Positions 62,407 to 64,000 of a stretch of 64,000 nt of DNA are shown piece after piece. Origin of the DNA: Solobacterium moorei (GTDB lineage Bacteria > Bacillota_I > Bacilli_A > Erysipelotrichales > Erysipelotrichaceae); NCBI RefSeq assembly GCF_036323475.1, contig NZ_AP028934.1, forward strand, positions 2,046,001 to 2,110,000, given 5' to 3'. The stretch's first letter is position 1, and each line of letters begins with the position of its first letter. A program made the translations under genes and the position numbers. The notes below the pieces were generated by a model that saw nothing but the letters and a program-made list of their open reading frames with translations, had not been told where the DNA came from and searched no databases.

Positions 62407-62635
62407 TTTGGAGAACTTTCGGAGAACTATTACCGAATTTATTCAATATATTTTGAATACTTAGTTAATACATAGAATGTAAAAACATTCGATAAATACA
62501 GTCGTTTGACATCTTTCTAACATGCATGCAATAGTTTTTCTTAAGTGGTAATTTATGTCATCGAGCACACCATTCAAATCAAAGTCGAACCCTTCATAAT
62601 GTTGGGTTTTTATTAAATAAATTGGCTTAATTAAC
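62407..62635. other. Gene-free right boundary of the prophage
   Basis: The bases after int contain a short direct repeat (GGAGAACT at 62410 and 62421) and a six-base hairpin near 62477-62492. The attR core must be close, but cannot be set with one end only. No gene is seen here. Confidence 0.45.
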
Positions 62636-62824
62636 TTAACGTGGACTTGTAATTTCTCTTTCAAAGGCTTCAAATACTCCACCTTTTTGTACCTTTCTTT
62701 TTGTTTCAGCATTCCTTTTAAGTTTACTTTTTTTCTGTTTTAATAGCTTAATCTTGTTTTCCGCCTGTTCTTTTTTCTTGGTTTCTCTTTCCAACTGGCT
62801 CATTACATTCTCTAACTCTTTCAT
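62636..62824 (-). pseudogene. DUF3847-family ICE protein, probably truncated
   Basis: 62 codons: a coiled coil (Glu-Lys-Glu-Gln-Ala-Glu-Asn-Lys) then Lys-Arg-Lys-Val-Gln-Lys-Gly-Gly-Val-Phe-Glu-Ala-Phe, the DUF3847 pattern. Family members continue with another 20-40 residues; here the frame ends abruptly. GGAGGA precedes the start. It follows the sigma-like gene, as in other ICEs. Confidence 0.55.
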
Positions 62825-62866
62825 TTTTCATTCCTCCGTTTCAATATTGTTGCGTTCCAAATAAAG

Positions 62867-62901
62867 AAAGGCTAAGCACCTTTTTTAGATACTTAACCTT
62901 T
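62867..62901 (-). terminator. Terminator between the sigma-like and DUF3847 genes
   Basis: Read leftward, a 10-bp stem (62892-62901 with 62867-62876, one G-T pair) is followed by a T-rich stretch, directly before the DUF3847 ribosome site. Confidence 0.65.
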
Positions 62902-62910
62902 CCCATCTCT

Positions 62911-63333
62911 TTAGAATTTATCTTCTAAAAGTTTTCTTAGTTTTTCTAAAATCTTATCCCTCCTTTTTCCGATTGCTTGATAACTTACTTTTTCCTTTTT
63001 ACCGATTGCCCTTAGACTTTCTTCTTTGTAGAAAATGGCTTCTATCAGCTCTCTTTCTTTTTTTGTGAGTGTTGCCAACGCCTTGTTTAATTCTTCAATC
63101 TGCATTTTGACTTCTACAATTTTTTCTATGTCTATTCTTTCATCTGTGATGTTGTCTACAAAGTGTCCGTCATAATCCATTGCTGAAAATGGAATTACGT
63201 CATACTTCCAATCCTTTCTCTGAAGATATTTTTCATGCTCCGTTATCTTCCAGTAGGCTTTGTATACTTCTTCACTGACAGGTACAGCTTTTCCTTTGAC
63301 ATAAATGAAATATTCTCTTTTATCTTTATCCAC
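62911..63333 (-). CDS. Sigma-70-like factor of ICE type (second copy)
   Basis: A 140-residue protein with the same plan as 42815-43231: Tyr-Phe-Ile-Tyr-Val-Lys-Gly-Lys-Ala-Val start and a C-terminal region 4 (Leu-Thr-Lys-Lys-Glu-Arg-Glu-Leu-Ile-Glu; Ser-Tyr-Gln-Ala-Ile-Gly). Roughly half the residues are shared. It belongs to a different, older ICE copy in which only this end remains in the window. Confidence 0.85.
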   Translation of the reverse strand: MDKDKREYFIYVKGKAVPVSEEVYKAYWKITEHEKYLQRKDWKYDVIPFSAMDYDGHFVDNITDERIDIEKIVEVKMQIEELNKALATLTKKERELIEAIFYKEESLRAIGKKEKVSYQAIGKRRDKILEKLRKLLEDKF

Positions 63334-63700
63334 CCAGTATTCCTCCTTTTCTATTATGAAATCAGGAATAATCTAGTCCTGATTTCAGAGAAAAAACTTC
63401 AGAAGAAGAATATGATATAGAGGTCAGGGACACTAGAATGTTTCTGGCCTTTCTCGTACAGGCATGTATGGGAATTGGTCTGGGTAAAGTGAGAACGTAC
63501 CTTCTTTTAGACCAGTGATATCATTGAGTCCGTCATAAAAAGCGTTCTGCTTCCCTCCTATATTCTTAGGCTGCTTTATCAAGATGACAATCCAGGAAAC
63601 AGCTAGATATGTCGTATATAAACCAGAAAAATAGTCGGATGTGGGGATGGGGAAGTTTACCAAGACATTATGCATATCAGAAAGAAAGGAGTATTCCATC
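63334..63700. other. Gene-free stretch including the probable left end of an IS110 element
   Basis: No open frame with a ribosome site is seen. The part after about 63,418 differs in base composition from the sigma gene flank and leads straight into the transposase, so it is likely the non-coding left end. IS110-group elements encode their bridge RNA in that place. Confidence 0.45.
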
Positions 63701-64000
63701 ATGGAAGGACCAATCATTACAGTGGATGTATCAAAGGGTTCCTGTCACTACCAGCCCTTCATAGAGAATGGACATCCAATGCGAAAACCAAAGCAGCTTT
63801 CAGCTACGATCGATGGTTTCCAGAAATTAGGGCAAACTATCAAAGACCTTGAAGCTAAGACAGAACGAGAAGATATACCAGTTATCTTTGAGGCTACAGG
63901 TGTCTATCATCGACCACTACAAAAATATCTTGAAGACCACAAGATAAGGTACTACATCATTTCTCCATTATTATCTGCGACCTATCGCAAGACCTCCCTA
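63701..64000 (+). CDS. IS110-family transposase, N-terminal part (cut by window end)
   Basis: 100 codons of a DEDD transposase. The start has AAAGGAG at 63684. The first acidic residue lies in Ile-Thr-Val-Asp-Val-Ser-Lys-Gly and the second in Val-Ile-Phe-Glu-Ala-Thr-Gly-Val-Tyr, the two signature motifs of the RuvC-like domain. Then Tyr-Ile-Ile-Ser-Pro-Leu. The rest lies beyond the window. Confidence 0.9.
   Translation, partial: MEGPIITVDVSKGSCHYQPFIENGHPMRKPKQLSATIDGFQKLGQTIKDLEAKTEREDIPVIFEATGVYHRPLQKYLEDHKIRYYIISPLLSATYRKTSL

Larger units (their letters stand above)
45657..62420 (-). mobile_element. Prophage (SPP1/PBSX-type packaging, disrupted)
   Basis: Leftward packaging, late-control, replication and recombination genes, a CI/Cro switch and an integrase define a temperate tailed-phage genome. 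The structural genes after minor capsid are cut off by the ICE. The right end lies close behind the integrase gene; the exact att core is not identifiable here. Confidence 0.88.

Noticed and set aside
62461-62712. Leftward 83-codon frame after the integrase
   Set aside because: No ribosome site, overlaps the DUF3847 fragment in another frame, and resembles nothing known; treated as chance.

Overview
The window is low-GC DNA from a Bacillota (Firmicutes) host, probably a gut or oral member of Clostridia or Erysipelotrichia. The evidence is A+T-rich codons, strong AAGGAGG ribosome sites, occasional TTG/GTG starts, and element families (Tn1549/CTn-type conjugative elements, SHOCT plus serine recombinase, PBSX/SPP1-type phage) typical of those classes. 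No ordinary chromosomal gene, rRNA, tRNA or CRISPR array is visible. Everything readable belongs to mobile elements that appear nested in one another.

Region 1 (1 to about 45,665) is most of an integrative conjugative element (ICE) of the Tn1549/CTn family, with its left end outside the window. Bases 1-270 look like the right end of a smaller TnpW-bearing element that split the coupling-protein gene virD4. There follows a type IV secretion operon: SSB, Maff2 pilin-like, VirB6/TrbL, PrgI, VirB4, an NlpC/P60-type hydrolase, DUF4315 and DUF4366/CD1107 proteins. Then come topoisomerase III, an AlbA_2/ATPase regulator and a giant SNF2 helicase/adenine-methylase gene. That gene carries a 2.34 kb group II intron near its 3' end and contains a second, overprinted reading frame with its own ribosome site. 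A second SSB-like gene and the convergent relaxase pair mobA/mobC, with a hairpin-rich oriT candidate, finish the DNA-processing module.

Region 2 (28,260-42,540) is the ICE cargo, one tightly coupled operon behind a TetR gene. The TetR promoter lies inside a perfect 24-bp inverted repeat. The operon holds two complete ECF importers (S, T and double-ATPase subunits each), a heterodimeric YbtP/Q-like ABC pair, an aminothiazoline-carboxylate hydrolase-like protein, a methyltransferase, a MATE exporter and a membrane-anchored serine hydrolase. It resembles the transport half of a thiazoline siderophore locus without the synthetases. A sigma-like factor, a SHOCT protein and the large serine recombinase close the ICE.

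Region 3 (about 45,660-62,420) is a prophage that the ICE has entered, because the minor capsid gene is cut exactly at the ICE end. Leftward genes are capsid, portal, both terminase subunits, an ArpU-like regulator, replication and recombination genes (helicase loader, DnaD-like initiator, SSB, RusA, RecT, YqaJ exonuclease) and an antirepressor. The CI/Cro switch and a tyrosine integrase lie at the right. Several cassettes look like cargo. The most striking is a self-contained two-gene unit (promoter with operator, Panacea-domain antitoxin, overlapping three-helix membrane protein, terminator) that fits a PanAT toxin-antitoxin or phage-defence system with an undescribed partner.

Region 4 (62,420-64,000) holds a truncated DUF3847 gene and a second ICE-type sigma factor, probably remains of another ICE into which the prophage inserted, and the start of an IS110-family element.
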